Part shown: positions 8,512-17,708 of the stretch, piece by piece
Layout: each line of letters opens with the position of its first letter
Numbering within the stretch: the stretch's first letter is position 1
Assembly: GCA_964578835.1 (NCBI GenBank)
Contig: CAZOEL010000037.1
Coordinates: forward strand, 1 to 62,627
Source: CAZOEL01 sp964578835
GTDB lineage: Bacteria; Desulfobacterota; Syntrophobacteria; Syntrophobacterales; Syntrophobacteraceae
DNA length: 62,627 nucleotides
Direction of reading: 5' to 3'
The notes under the pieces: generated by a model
Databases searched by the model: none
Told to the model about the DNA's origin: nothing
What the model saw: the letters and a program-made list of their open reading frames with translations, nothing else
Position numbers and translations under genes: made by a program

Positions 8512-9093
8512 ATGGACCCGGGTTTAACAGAAAGGAGCGGCGAAATGGAAAGGATTATCCGAGGAAAGAAGATCGTGCTCATTCGTGGAGACCTGACTGA
8601 ACTGTCAGTTGACGCGATTGTCAATGCCGCCAATGCGCACCTGATTTTGGGCGCTGGAGTGGCCGGCGCCATTTGCGCAAAGGGGGGACCAGTCATTCAG
8701 GAAGAGTGCGATCGAATAGGAGGAACGGTCGTGGGACAGGCGGTGATAACCGGCGCCGGAAACCTCAAAGCCCGTCATGTCATTCATGCTGTCGGACCGC
8801 GCTATGGAGAAGGAGACGAAGATGCAAAGCTGAGGTCTGCAACCGTAAACAGTTTGAAGAGAGCAAGCGAGAAAAGGCTTCAGTCCATCGCTTTTCCTGC
8901 AGTGAGCACGGGCATCTTCGGTTTTCCCAAGGATAGGTGCGCGGACATCATGCTGGGGGAAGTCCTGCGCTATCTTGAGGAGGAACAAACGAGCCTGGAC
9001 ACGGTCATATTCTGCCTTTGGTCCGAAGAGGATTTGGATGTGTTCACAAAAAGGCTTCAGCTACTGTCGCCTTCCGACCGATATAATACCTGA
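8512..9093 (+). CDS. macro domain protein (ADP-ribose/O-acetyl-ADP-ribose binding)
   Basis: Cytosolic macro domain that fills nearly the whole 193 residues. It shows the ADP-ribose-binding signatures IVNAANAHLILGAGVAGAIC (near 40-60) and AFPAVSTGIFGFP (near 127-139). Such proteins bind or hydrolyse ADP-ribose, O-acetyl-ADP-ribose or related signals; the NAAN motif is kept, so deacetylase activity is possible. A second start at 8545 has its own AAAGGAG and coincides with the domain start (MERIIRGKKI), so the protein may be 11 residues shorter. It stands alone, divergent from rlmE. Confidence 0.9.
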   Translation: MDPGLTERSGEMERIIRGKKIVLIRGDLTELSVDAIVNAANAHLILGAGVAGAICAKGGPVIQEECDRIGGTVVGQAVITGAGNLKARHVIHAVGPRYGEGDEDAKLRSATVNSLKRASEKRLQSIAFPAVSTGIFGFPKDRCADIMLGEVLRYLEEEQTSLDTVIFCLWSEEDLDVFTKRLQLLSPSDRYNT

Positions 9094-9149
9094 GGCTAAG
9101 TCGGAAAGAAACTTTTAGGATTTTATGAATTCCAGACCGAGTATTCCAA

Positions 9150-9713
9150 ATGAGTATTTCAATGGGCAATAAAGGAGCTTTGGGCGAAGGCGATAGACAC
9201 GAGCGAGAGTATTCCAGGGTGGATGCCTTTTTGCCTCTTCACGTGCGTCTTGTCCCGCCGGAAGAACAACATAATCTGTGGTCAAGGGCATCGAGGGAGA
9301 TTCTATCCATCCGGAATATTCCGCTTCCCGAGCTCCGGGATGAAGCTCTCTATGAATGTCTGACGATCATAAACAACAAGATTGACGCCATACTCAATAT
9401 GCTCAATCTGGAGAAAAGCGGGATCAATGTGCTCACACCGAGCTCCATCAACATAAGCGGAAACGGGATGAGCTTTGAATGGCCGGAACGTTACTCTCCC
9501 AAGGATATCCTCGAGCTGAAGATTACCCTTCCGACATGTCCGGAATTGGTGTTTTTCATCTATGCGGAGGTCGTCAGGTGCGTCCCTGGCGAGTGCTGCA
9601 ACAATAGGATTTCTGTGACCTATACTTTGATAGACGAGGATGTGAGGGAAAAGATCGTGAAGTTTGTTTTCGAGAGACAGAGGGAGATAATTAGAAACCA
9701 AAGGAGGCAATAG
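9150..9713 (+). CDS. PilZ domain protein, c-di-GMP binding
   Basis: This 187-residue cytosolic protein has PilZ hallmarks: an arginine-rich EREYSRV segment near residue 20 and NISGNG (NxSxxG) near residue 105. A roughly 60-residue helical insertion (IINNKIDAILNMLNL) separates them. PilZ domains bind cyclic di-GMP and often slow or steer the flagellar motor. Its stop lies eight bases before motA, and the GGAGG for motA is inside its 3' end, so the products are probably made together. Function in motor control is inferred from context. Confidence 0.82.
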   Translation: MSISMGNKGALGEGDRHEREYSRVDAFLPLHVRLVPPEEQHNLWSRASREILSIRNIPLPELRDEALYECLTIINNKIDAILNMLNLEKSGINVLTPSSINISGNGMSFEWPERYSPKDILELKITLPTCPELVFFIYAEVVRCVPGECCNNRISVTYTLIDEDVREKIVKFVFERQREIIRNQRRQ

Positions 9714-9720
9714 CCTTTAG

Positions 9721-10578
9721 ATGTTTGCGGCCATTGGAATTGCAATCGTATTGGGCTCGGTTATCGGCGGCTACCTCATGGGGCATGGCAATCTCGGCAT
9801 TCTGTTTCAGCCCGCCGAAATGGTCATAATCTTTGGCGCTGCGCTTGGCGGTTTTGTAATAGCTTCACCATTGAAGGTCATAAAAACCGTCTTGGGGAAT
9901 ATTTCGCGCCTTTTTACCGGTAAAGCCTATTCCAGGGAGGATTACGAGCAGGTCCTTTTATTGCTCAACGAGATCTTCTTTAAAATCAGGAAAGAGGGAC
10001 TGGTTTCCATAGAAAGCGATATAGACGATCCGGAAAAGAGTGAAATATTCAAAAAACATACGGCCTTTCTCAGCAATCATCACGCGCTGTCGTTCCTTAC
10101 GGACACTCTGAGGACGCTTACGATTATGGACATAGACGCTCATGAGCTGGCGAATCTGCTCGATTACGAGATCGACGCGCATCATGAGGAATCTCTTATC
10201 CCTTCCCAAAGCATAGCGAACATTGCAGACTCCCTTCCCGGCCTCGGGATCGTAGCGGCCGTTTTGGGCATCGTCATAACCATGGGCCATCTGGATCAGC
10301 CCCCTGAAGTGCTTGGACATCACATCGGAGCAGCTCTGGTGGGAACCTTTTTGGGCGTTTTGATGTGCTATGGATTCATAGGGCCTATAGCAAGAAACCT
10401 GGAGCTGATCGCCAGTGAAGATCGAGAATATTTGAATGTCATCAAAATAGCCCTTCTTGCCTTTGTTAACAGCCCTTCCCCCCAAATCGCCGTAGAATTC
10501 GGCCGAAGGGTGATTCCCGCGGAATTGCGGCCCTCTTTCGTTGAGCTCGAGGAGATCCTGAAGCAGGCGAAGAAGTAA
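9721..10578 (+). CDS. motA: flagellar motor stator protein MotA
   Basis: This 285-residue inner-membrane protein forms the stator ion channel with MotB. The N-terminal MFAAIGIAIVLGSVIGGYLM and AEMVIIFGAALGGFVI are two spans, followed by the large cytoplasmic loop near 60-170 that contacts the rotor. Two more spans follow (SLPGLGIVAAVLGIVITMG and GAALVGTFLGVLMCYGF). The conserved prolines of the motor (SLPGLG) are present. The stop codon overlaps the motB start (TAATG), giving translational coupling. Confidence 0.95.
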   Translation: MFAAIGIAIVLGSVIGGYLMGHGNLGILFQPAEMVIIFGAALGGFVIASPLKVIKTVLGNISRLFTGKAYSREDYEQVLLLLNEIFFKIRKEGLVSIESDIDDPEKSEIFKKHTAFLSNHHALSFLTDTLRTLTIMDIDAHELANLLDYEIDAHHEESLIPSQSIANIADSLPGLGIVAAVLGIVITMGHLDQPPEVLGHHIGAALVGTFLGVLMCYGFIGPIARNLELIASEDREYLNVIKIALLAFVNSPSPQIAVEFGRRVIPAELRPSFVELEEILKQAKK

Positions 10579-11396
10579 TGGACGAGAAGCCGAAAGTAAT
10601 CATCATAAAAAGAGTCAAGAAGGGCCATGGCGGGCACCACGGCGGAAGCTGGAAGGTGGCCTACGCCGATTTCGTCACGGCCATGATGGCTTTTTTTCTG
10701 GTAATGTGGCTCCTTTCCATGGTCTCTCCCGAAAAACGAGCCGTTATGGCCCAGTATTTCAAGAATTTCAGTCTTTTCGAGGAAGGCGGGAAGTCCTTCA
10801 TGCAGGAAGGCGGCTTCAATCCCCTCACTCAGACTGGGGGGCAGGAGTACTATGAAACCGGAGAAGACTCCCCCAGTGGGGCTTCCGGAGAGGAAAACAA
10901 AGGGAAAATGGCTTCGGGAATGCTTCAACAACTGGACGCCGTAAAAGAAAGCGTTATGGTGGAAGCTACGGACCTCGGCATTAGAATCCAAGTTTTGGAT
11001 AGAGAAGAGAATCCCATCTTTCCGGCAGGCAGCCCGCTCCTTACCGCGCATGGCAAAAAGGCGATAGGTCTCGTTTCCGGGCTTCTCAAGGGTTTGCCCA
11101 ATAAAATCATTGTAGAAGGTCATACGGACGCTTCTCAAACCAACAATGAGCAGATGACCAACTGGGAGCTCTCCTCTTTGAGGGCGTGCAACGCAAGGCG
11201 AGAACTGACAGCCAACGGCGTCTCAGAGGAGAGGGTCGTCAAGGTTGTGGGCTTCGCGAACAAGGTCCCTCTTTTTACCTCCAATCCGGACGATCCCAGG
11301 AATCGGAGAATAAGTGTTTTATTCCTCTACAATAAAAAGAAATTAGCAAATTCAGACCCCTATGATTGGGTCTGGAAGGCCCCGCCTCCCAAATAA
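10578..11396 (+). CDS. motB: flagellar motor stator protein MotB (OmpA-like C-terminus)
   Basis: This 272-residue partner of MotA anchors the stator to peptidoglycan. The single span contains the proton-binding aspartate in YADFVTAMMAFFLVMWLLSM (near 31-50). A plug and linker follow, then an OmpA-like domain from about residue 145 (IIVEGHTDASQ, LRACNARRELTANGV) that binds peptidoglycan. The short N-terminal basic segment (IIIKRVKKGHGGHHGG) is typical. The start codon overlaps the motA stop. Confidence 0.95.
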   Translation: MDEKPKVIIIKRVKKGHGGHHGGSWKVAYADFVTAMMAFFLVMWLLSMVSPEKRAVMAQYFKNFSLFEEGGKSFMQEGGFNPLTQTGGQEYYETGEDSPSGASGEENKGKMASGMLQQLDAVKESVMVEATDLGIRIQVLDREENPIFPAGSPLLTAHGKKAIGLVSGLLKGLPNKIIVEGHTDASQTNNEQMTNWELSSLRACNARRELTANGVSEERVVKVVGFANKVPLFTSNPDDPRNRRISVLFLYNKKKLANSDPYDWVWKAPPPK

Positions 11397-11398
11397 GC

Positions 11399-11493
11399 CT
11401 CTGCGCGCCGGTTACGTATCGAGAGGAAGAAAGCTCGATTTTTGATGCCGAATCCATTATGTTGAATACGTAGCCGGTTGTTGAAGCGCAGAG
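11399..11493. repeat. imperfect inverted repeat after motB
   Basis: Outer arms CTCTGCGC (11399-11406) and GCGCAGAG (11486-11493) pair perfectly. Inner arms 11408-11418 and 11467-11477 pair 10 of 11 bases. The 48-base middle is AT-rich. It begins three bases after the motB stop, so it could serve as a 3' processing or termination structure, or be a small repeat element. No T tract follows either arm. Confidence 0.55.
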
Positions 11494-11588
11494 CGACTTC
11501 GATAACATCGTCGCCTCTGCTTCGTTGAATGGTCTCCCCTTTGCTTCAAATCCAAACGTGCGCAAGCGCGGGTTGGAGTGTATAACAT

Positions 11589-14500
11589 ATGAATATATCT
11601 GAGACTTTTATAAAAAGACCCGTTACCACGACTTTGGTTATGGCGGCGATTTTGATTTTCGGCGTCATGGGTTACAGGCTCCTGCCCGTAAGCGAGCTTC
11701 CCAATGTCGATTTTCCAACGATTGAAGTTTCCGCGAGCCTTCCCGGATCGAGTCCAGAGACAATGGCCGCCTCAGTTGCGACGCCTCTTGAGCGGGAGTT
11801 CTCCACCATAGCCGGCGTGGATTCCATGACTTCGGTCAGCGCCGCCGGATCGAGTCGCATCACGCTCCAGTTTGCCCTCGACCGCGATATCGATGCAGCC
11901 GCACAAGATGTTCAAACCGCCATTGCGAAGGCGCAGCGACTGCTTCCTGCGGACATGCCCACTCCTCCTTCCTTCAGGAAAGTCAATCCCGCCGACCAGC
12001 CGGTTCTCTACATTGCAGTGAGATCGTCGATCTTGCCGCTTTCCACCGTGCATGAATACGCCGATACGCTTATGGCGCAGCGCATCTCCATGATCAGCGG
12101 AGTGGCGCAGGTTCTGATCTATGGCGCCCAGAAATATGCCGTTCGCGTGCAGCTGAACCCGGACGCTCTGACCGCCATGGGGATAGGCGTGGAGGAGGTG
12201 GAGCGCGCGGTTGCCGAGAACAACGTAAACTTGCCGACCGGAACCATATATGGCGAGCATCAAGCCTTTACTATCGAATCTTCGGGGCAGCTCACCGAGG
12301 CTTCATCCTATGAATCTATCATCGTGGCTTACCGCAACGGAGCACCGGTGCGTCTTCGCGATCTTGCCCGGATCGTTGACAGTGTTGAAAACGACAAAGT
12401 GGCGAACTGGTACAACGGGACTCGCGCCATAATGCTTGCCATTCAGAGACAACCGGGCGCGAATACTGTGGAAGTAGTGGATTCCGTTAAGGAGCTTCTG
12501 CCCTCCTTTCGCTCCCAGCTTCCAGCCTCTGTCGACCTCGATATCCACTACGATCGCTCCGAATCCATCCGAGAGTCCATAGAAGATGTGCGGTTTACTC
12601 TCTATCTCAGCGTTGGCCTTGTCGTGCTCGTTATTTTTCTGTTTTTGCGGAATTTTTCAGCGACGATCATCCCAAGCTTGGCCGTGCCTCTTTCCATCGT
12701 CGGAACGTTCGCTTTCATGCATCTTCTGGGATACAGCCTGGATAATCTTTCGCTCATGGCTCTGACCCTGTGCGTCGGGTTCGTTGTGGATGACGCGATC
12801 GTGATGCTCGAGAATATTGTCAGGCACATGGAAATGGGAAAAGGAAAATTCCGCGCAGCCATAGACGGGTCGAAAGAGATCGGCTTCACCATTGTTTCTA
12901 TGACCATATCTCTGGTTGCGGTTTTCATTCCGCTCCTCTTCATGGGGGGAATTCTCGGACGACTTTTCCATGAGTTTGCGGTAACTATCAGTGTGGCCAT
13001 TCTGGTTTCAGGATTCATTTCTTTGAGCTTGACTCCCATGATGGGAAGCCGCATCTTGAGGCCTCACAGCCAGAAGAAGCACGGTCGCCTCTATGCGGCC
13101 TCGGAGGCATTCTTCGACTCCTTGCTTCAGGGGTACGACCGGAGTCTCAAACTGGTGCTGAGATATCGCTCGTTTACGATGGCCTTTTCTCTCGCCCTCA
13201 TTGTCGCTACGGCATATCTTTTTTCGATCATCCCGAAAGATTTCATTCCGAGCCAGGATACGGGACAAATCAATGCTTCCACCGAAGCGGCTCAAGGAAC
13301 ATCGTTCGAAGCGATGATCAGATACCAGAGCGCCGTTGCGGAGATTGTTTCCAACGACCCGGCTGTCGACAGGTTCATGTCTGTGGTGGGGCCCAGCGGG
13401 TCGAGTCCCACTATCAATTCAGGGCGCATGATCATACGGCTGAAGCCTCGCAATGAGAGGAAGGAAAACGCCGAGGCGGTCATGCAGAGGCTTCGCGCGA
13501 AGGTGGCCGCGGTTCCCGGCATTAAAGTCTACATGCAAATCCCTCCCGCTATTCAGATGGGGGCGCGCATGTCCAAGAATCTTTACCAATACACCATTCA
13601 GGGGCCTGACGTGAAAGAGCTCTATGAATGGGCGCCGCTCATAGAAGCGAAGCTCCGGGATCTGCCCGGCCTACAGGATGTGACGACCGATCTTCAAATT
13701 TCGAACCCTCAAATAACCGTAACGATAGATCGCGATAAAGCTTTGGCTCTCGGCATTACGGCCGAACAGGTGGAAAACACGTTGTATAGCGCTTACGGCT
13801 CGCGGCAGATTTCCACCATATACACTCCCACAAACCAATTCAGAGTGATACTGGAAGTGGACCCCAGACTTCAGAGGGAGCCATCTTCGCTGTCGAGCCT
13901 CTACATACGCTCCGGAAACGGCCAGATGACGCCGATCGACACGGTGGCGACCTTGAGCCCCACCATCGGTCCCTTGCTCGTCAACCATACCGGTCAGCTT
14001 CCCTCCGTGACCATATCCTTCAACCTGAAGCCGGGGACGGCCCTTGGCAATGCCGTCGGCGCCATAGAACGAACTGTTCGGGAGTTGAGGATTCCCGCTA
14101 CGCTGATGACCAGCTTCCAAGGAACTGCCCAGCAGTTTCAGTCATCCATGAAAGGGATGTGGCTGCTGCTGGCCATGGCTATTCTAGTCATCTACATGGT
14201 TCTGGGGATTCTGTATGAAAGCTTCATTCACCCTCTGACCATACTCTCGGGACTTCCTTCGGCCGGAGTCGGCGCCTTGCTGACGCTGATGATCTTCAAG
14301 GTGGATCTCAGCGTGTATGCTTTCGTGGGCATCATCATGCTGATAGGAATCGTCAAGAAGAACGCCATCATGATGATAGACTTCGCTCTCAGCGCTCAGA
14401 GAAATGAAGGCAAAAGTCCTGTGGAAGCTATCTACGAAGGATGTATCTTGCGATTCCGTCCCATCATGATGACGACGATGTCGGCTCTTATGGGGACCCT

Positions 14501-14735
14501 CCCCATCGCCCTGGGAATAGGCGCGGGCGCCGAAGTGCGACGCCCCTTGGGGCTTGCGGTTGTGGGGGGGCTCTTGCTGTCCCAATTGCTCACTTTGTAC
14601 ATAACGCCCGTGGTGTATATCTACATGGAAACAGTCCAGAATTGGGTCAGGAGCCAGTTGTGGCGTCGCAGAGGCCGGGAAGGGTTGGAAGACGCCCGAG
14701 GCTCGATGCCCTTGGAATGGAAAGGCCCCATGTAA
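11589..14735 (+). CDS. RND-family efflux permease (AcrB/MdtBC-like)
   Basis: This 1048-residue inner-membrane proton antiporter has full RND length with 12 expected spans. N-terminal FIKRPVTTTLVMAAILIFG and LPNVDFPTIEVSASLPGSSP match the HAE1/MdtB-MdtC subgroup. The proton-relay aspartates appear in CVGFVVDDAIVMLENIVRH (near 398-416). The second half repeats the fold, with IVKKNAIMMIDFAL near 915-930. Neither a membrane-fusion protein nor an outer-membrane channel lies next to it, so its partners must be elsewhere. The substrate (drug, bile-like compound or lipid) cannot be read from sequence. Confidence 0.93.
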   Translation: MNISETFIKRPVTTTLVMAAILIFGVMGYRLLPVSELPNVDFPTIEVSASLPGSSPETMAASVATPLEREFSTIAGVDSMTSVSAAGSSRITLQFALDRDIDAAAQDVQTAIAKAQRLLPADMPTPPSFRKVNPADQPVLYIAVRSSILPLSTVHEYADTLMAQRISMISGVAQVLIYGAQKYAVRVQLNPDALTAMGIGVEEVERAVAENNVNLPTGTIYGEHQAFTIESSGQLTEASSYESIIVAYRNGAPVRLRDLARIVDSVENDKVANWYNGTRAIMLAIQRQPGANTVEVVDSVKELLPSFRSQLPASVDLDIHYDRSESIRESIEDVRFTLYLSVGLVVLVIFLFLRNFSATIIPSLAVPLSIVGTFAFMHLLGYSLDNLSLMALTLCVGFVVDDAIVMLENIVRHMEMGKGKFRAAIDGSKEIGFTIVSMTISLVAVFIPLLFMGGILGRLFHEFAVTISVAILVSGFISLSLTPMMGSRILRPHSQKKHGRLYAASEAFFDSLLQGYDRSLKLVLRYRSFTMAFSLALIVATAYLFSIIPKDFIPSQDTGQINASTEAAQGTSFEAMIRYQSAVAEIVSNDPAVDRFMSVVGPSGSSPTINSGRMIIRLKPRNERKENAEAVMQRLRAKVAAVPGIKVYMQIPPAIQMGARMSKNLYQYTIQGPDVKELYEWAPLIEAKLRDLPGLQDVTTDLQISNPQITVTIDRDKALALGITAEQVENTLYSAYGSRQISTIYTPTNQFRVILEVDPRLQREPSSLSSLYIRSGNGQMTPIDTVATLSPTIGPLLVNHTGQLPSVTISFNLKPGTALGNAVGAIERTVRELRIPATLMTSFQGTAQQFQSSMKGMWLLLAMAILVIYMVLGILYESFIHPLTILSGLPSAGVGALLTLMIFKVDLSVYAFVGIIMLIGIVKKNAIMMIDFALSAQRNEGKSPVEAIYEGCILRFRPIMMTTMSALMGTLPIALGIGAGAEVRRPLGLAVVGGLLLSQLLTLYITPVVYIYMETVQNWVRSQLWRRRGREGLEDARGSMPLEWKGPM

Positions 14736-14801
14736 ATATGTCGTAATTGGTTAGAGCCTCGGAACGCCGAACCCCACCAGGAAGAGCTGATGCTATTGCC
14801 T

Positions 14802-16352
14802 TTATTTCTTGGAGCGTGTGGTTGGCTCCTTAACGCTGCCGCCAGTAGCTGGACTCTTTCCGGAAGTGAGCTTTTGGGCCGGTTTCGGTTCGCTTTTCGA
14901 AGCGATGGTTACGACGGCAACATTGCTCTTCGGTACGATCAACAAAGGAGGGATATCTCCCTGCCGAACTGAAGAGCGAACAGGAGCAGACGCGGCCGGC
15001 TTCTGTTTCACTGCGCCGACTTTCTTTGCAGCCGATGGGGATGGCTCGGCGCTCTTGCTCTCCTTGGCGTTCTTCTTGATAGTCTCGACAGCCTTGGTCG
15101 GTTCCGCAGATGGAACCTTCAATTCCTGACCCGCCTTGAGCGGTTGCGATGAGGCGCTGCCATTGAGGAAAGCCAGTGTCTGAGGGGTGCATCCGTATTT
15201 GCGGGATAAGCCGAACCATGTATCGCCCGGGTTGACTTTATACGAAAGAGTGGAAGACTTCTTTGTGGATGCGACCTCTTTAGGTTTTACTGCGGGCTCC
15301 TTGGCGACGGGTTCTTTCGCCGGTGGCTTTTCTTCCTTAAGCTCTCCCTGATTGATGGCGCCAAGAACCAGTTCTCGCATCCCAGCAGGAACGCAGAGCT
15401 CATAGCTTTCACATCCGGGGGGCACTACCGGTTTGCACAACTCGGGATTGCATTCTTTGAGAGAAGGTAGGGGAACGCCGGTCTTCTTCTCTATCACCGC
15501 CAGCTTGACGCCGCCCGGGACAGGCACGGTATCATGCTTCTTTACGTAGAGCTTCGGATCGAAATGGAATCCATATCGCTGGGGCTCCCTGATGATTTTG
15601 ACAGTCGCCAGGACCTTGGGCACATAGTCGCAGGTTTCTGAAGGCAGGTGTCCTCCTTCCGCAAGCTCCCAAAAAGTCGTGAGGCCACTTCTGCCGAGGG
15701 CGCCCCGAACTCCATTCTCTCCTGCATTATAGGCGGCAAGCGCCAGAGGCCAGGATTCAAACATGTCGTAGAGGAGGGATAGATAATCAGCGGCGGCTTG
15801 GGCGGCTTTCAAGGGATGACGCCTTTCGTCGATCCATTCGTTTTGCTCCAGCCCGAAGCGCTTTCCGGTCGAGGAGATGAACTGCCACATCCCCACCGCA
15901 CTGGCGTGAGAACGCGCCGTAGGGGAGAAGCCGCTTTCCACCAGGGCGACAAAAATGACATCTTTGGGGAGCCCTCGTTGTTGAAAAATCTCTTGCACGG
16001 GCACGACATAGTATCGGGCTCTATCAAGCTGAGTTTGAAAGGATCGATGCTTCTCCTCCGAAAAACGTCTCACCCAGGCGTCGATCTCCGGACGGTCGGG
16101 AATCTCCAGTTCCCATTTAGGAGGCTTTTGTTCGGGAAGCTGCGCTTGCGCTCTTAAAGATGCCATATCAACGGATGTAGATTGCTTCACCGGCGCTTGA
16201 CTATGACCAGTCAAGCCGCATCCCGCCGTCAATGCAACGGCGCATCCCAAAATGGGCAGTCCCACTTGTCTGACTCGCGTTTGTCCAAGGCAAGATCCAA
16301 CAGAGGAAAACCTGCAGCATAACCATCCCAAGAGCAAACCAATCTCAGCCAT
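14802..16352 (-). CDS. membrane-bound lytic murein transglycosylase with LysM (MltD-like)
   Basis: This 516-residue probable lipoprotein cleaves peptidoglycan glycan strands. The lipobox ends LTAGC near residue 45. A goose-type SLT domain follows: catalytic glutamate in ALVESGFSP, then AVGMWQFIS and ALAAYNAGENGV. Residues about 375-420 form a LysM domain (VNPGDTWFGLSRKYGCT). The C-terminus is a long lysine/serine/alanine-rich low-complexity tail. GGAGGGAGG abuts the ATG. It converges with the RND permease gene, 66 bases apart. Confidence 0.9.
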   Translation of the reverse strand: MAEIGLLLGWLCCRFSSVGSCLGQTRVRQVGLPILGCAVALTAGCGLTGHSQAPVKQSTSVDMASLRAQAQLPEQKPPKWELEIPDRPEIDAWVRRFSEEKHRSFQTQLDRARYYVVPVQEIFQQRGLPKDVIFVALVESGFSPTARSHASAVGMWQFISSTGKRFGLEQNEWIDERRHPLKAAQAAADYLSLLYDMFESWPLALAAYNAGENGVRGALGRSGLTTFWELAEGGHLPSETCDYVPKVLATVKIIREPQRYGFHFDPKLYVKKHDTVPVPGGVKLAVIEKKTGVPLPSLKECNPELCKPVVPPGCESYELCVPAGMRELVLGAINQGELKEEKPPAKEPVAKEPAVKPKEVASTKKSSTLSYKVNPGDTWFGLSRKYGCTPQTLAFLNGSASSQPLKAGQELKVPSAEPTKAVETIKKNAKESKSAEPSPSAAKKVGAVKQKPAASAPVRSSVRQGDIPPLLIVPKSNVAVVTIASKSEPKPAQKLTSGKSPATGGSVKEPTTRSKK

Positions 16353-16804
16353 CCTCCCTCCATTCCTTTTGATGAGCCCACATTCAGGGATCTCGTCCTT
16401 TTCTATTCCTATAGCCTAAGCCCCGTGGCACTTTATGATTCTGGCGACTTGAAAGCAAGATCAATTTGATAAATGGGGAGCTTCAGGACTCTTAGAGCGT
16501 TCATGACTCTTATGGGCAGAGAGTATTGGATAGCTGCAAGGCGGTATGTCTTTGGAGAGATTTGGATATAAGCGCGTCTCAGAAACGGCAAATGAGCCTG
16601 TCGTCGACACAAACAGATCAGGCAGCTTTTGGAAAATGCTTCATTCCGCCTCAAAGCGGCAGATTCCATTGACACTTACTGGCTGGCGATCTAGATTTTC
16701 TTCGGTGCTGCCTTTCTGCCATCTTTATGCTCTATTTCAGTTGTTTTCAGACCGCGCCGGCGCCGGAATGATCGCGTCGTCATCAACTTATCGAAGGGCG
16801 CATC
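16353..16804. other. intergenic region without a supported gene
   Basis: This 452-base stretch lies between divergent genes. It holds small reading frames on both strands with no ribosome site, recognisable motif or consistent codon use. It probably carries the promoters of the transglycosylase and the cyclotransferase-like gene; no clear -35/-10 pair was found. Confidence 0.4.
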
Positions 16805-17248
16805 ATGGATGAGAAGAAGCAATGGCTATTTTCATACGGAACACTTCAAGACCCTGAGATGCAGCGGATATTGTTCGGTTTTTGTTGTCCATACAAGAAA
16901 GCGGAGCTCAAAGGCTGGTCGCTGTATGCATCGGGAGAAGACGGCTACCTGTTTATCAAGCCCGATCCGGCCGGGACTGTGTCCGGCAGGATCATTGAGC
17001 TCGATAGGAGGGCTCTTCACGAGGCGGATCGATGGGAAGAGACGCCATACTACAAACGGGAAAGGGCGGATGTCTCTCTCGAAGACGGCTCTATGCGGGA
17101 AGTATGGGTTTATACGCGTCGCGACGCTCAAGGAGAGTTGTACGCGGGATCGGGATTGAGCCTGCTTGATCGGGAAATTGTCTTGGACGTTCTAAAAAAT
17201 TTGCGCCAGGAAGATGACAAACAGTGTATGCCAATACATCCCGGCTGA
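16805..17248 (+). CDS. gamma-glutamylcyclotransferase-like (AIG2 fold) protein
   Basis: This 147-residue single-domain protein matches the GGCT/AIG2 fold. It starts with the substrate loop motif LFSYGTLQDPEMQ (residues 8-20), and EADRWEETPYYKRE (near 76-89) corresponds to the conserved acidic segment carrying the catalytic glutamate. Family members release 5-oxoproline from gamma-glutamyl compounds or act on gamma-glutamylamines. The substrate here is unknown. It is a single gene with no coupled neighbour. Confidence 0.85.
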   Translation: MDEKKQWLFSYGTLQDPEMQRILFGFCCPYKKAELKGWSLYASGEDGYLFIKPDPAGTVSGRIIELDRRALHEADRWEETPYYKRERADVSLEDGSMREVWVYTRRDAQGELYAGSGLSLLDREIVLDVLKNLRQEDDKQCMPIHPG

Positions 17249-17279
17249 GGTTCAAGATTGAACATGACCCTGAACTTTA

Positions 17280-17445
17280 GGCAGCTCACAACAAATAACC
17301 TACCAAAATTGGTTCAGAAACACCCACCGTCATTCCGGCAGTCTTCAAGCCGGAATCCCGTTTTTTCGCGGGGCTGGATTCCGGCCAAAACCATGCCGGA
17401 ATGACAGAACCCCTCTTCCTGGTAGGTTATTTGTTGTGAGTTGCC
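17280..17445. repeat. 166-bp nested palindromic element (MITE/REP-like)
   Basis: Three nested inverted repeats share one centre. Outer arms 17280-17305 and 17420-17445 match at 25 of 26 bases. Middle arms 17329-17340 and 17394-17405 (GTCATTCCGGCA/TGCCGGAATGAC) are perfect. Inner arms 17349-17358 and 17376-17385 (GCCGGAATCC/GGATTCCGGC) are perfect. It contains no gene. The right boundary coincides with the truncation of an antitoxin gene, and a near copy of one arm region lies at 23626-23647. This fits a non-autonomous dispersed repeat. Confidence 0.85.
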
Positions 17446-17588
17446 TTAGCTCGCGCGATATCTCCCAGCACAGCCGTCACCAGCGCAGGCTCTCCCGCCT
17501 CGAGCGCAGCTTCCCGATAAGCAGCCATGTCTTCATCCGTTTGAAGAAGTTCCGCAGCGCTCCATAGTCGGGTTTCAGTTCTTGCCAT
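17427..17588 (-). pseudogene. truncated HigA-like addiction-module antitoxin
   Basis: From the ATG at 17588 the minus strand encodes 48 residues resembling the N-terminus of the putative addiction-module antidote family (TIGR02684, HigA2-like). The conserved core is AAYREAALEAGEPALVTAVL followed by GDIARAK. The frame then runs into the palindromic element and stops five codons later at 17427-17429. The helix-turn-helix half that should follow GDIARAK is absent, also on the far side of the element. No toxin gene is visible next to it. Family placement is from the recognisable N-terminal motif. Confidence 0.7.
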
Positions 17589-17708
17589 AAAAGTCCTTCA
17601 ATAAAACGACCCAATATTGTACAGCCAGACGCATAATATACAAAAATGTCTCCCACAGTGAACTGCCTACGCACTTTCATACCTTGGTCAATTTCATAAG
17701 TAATTGCA

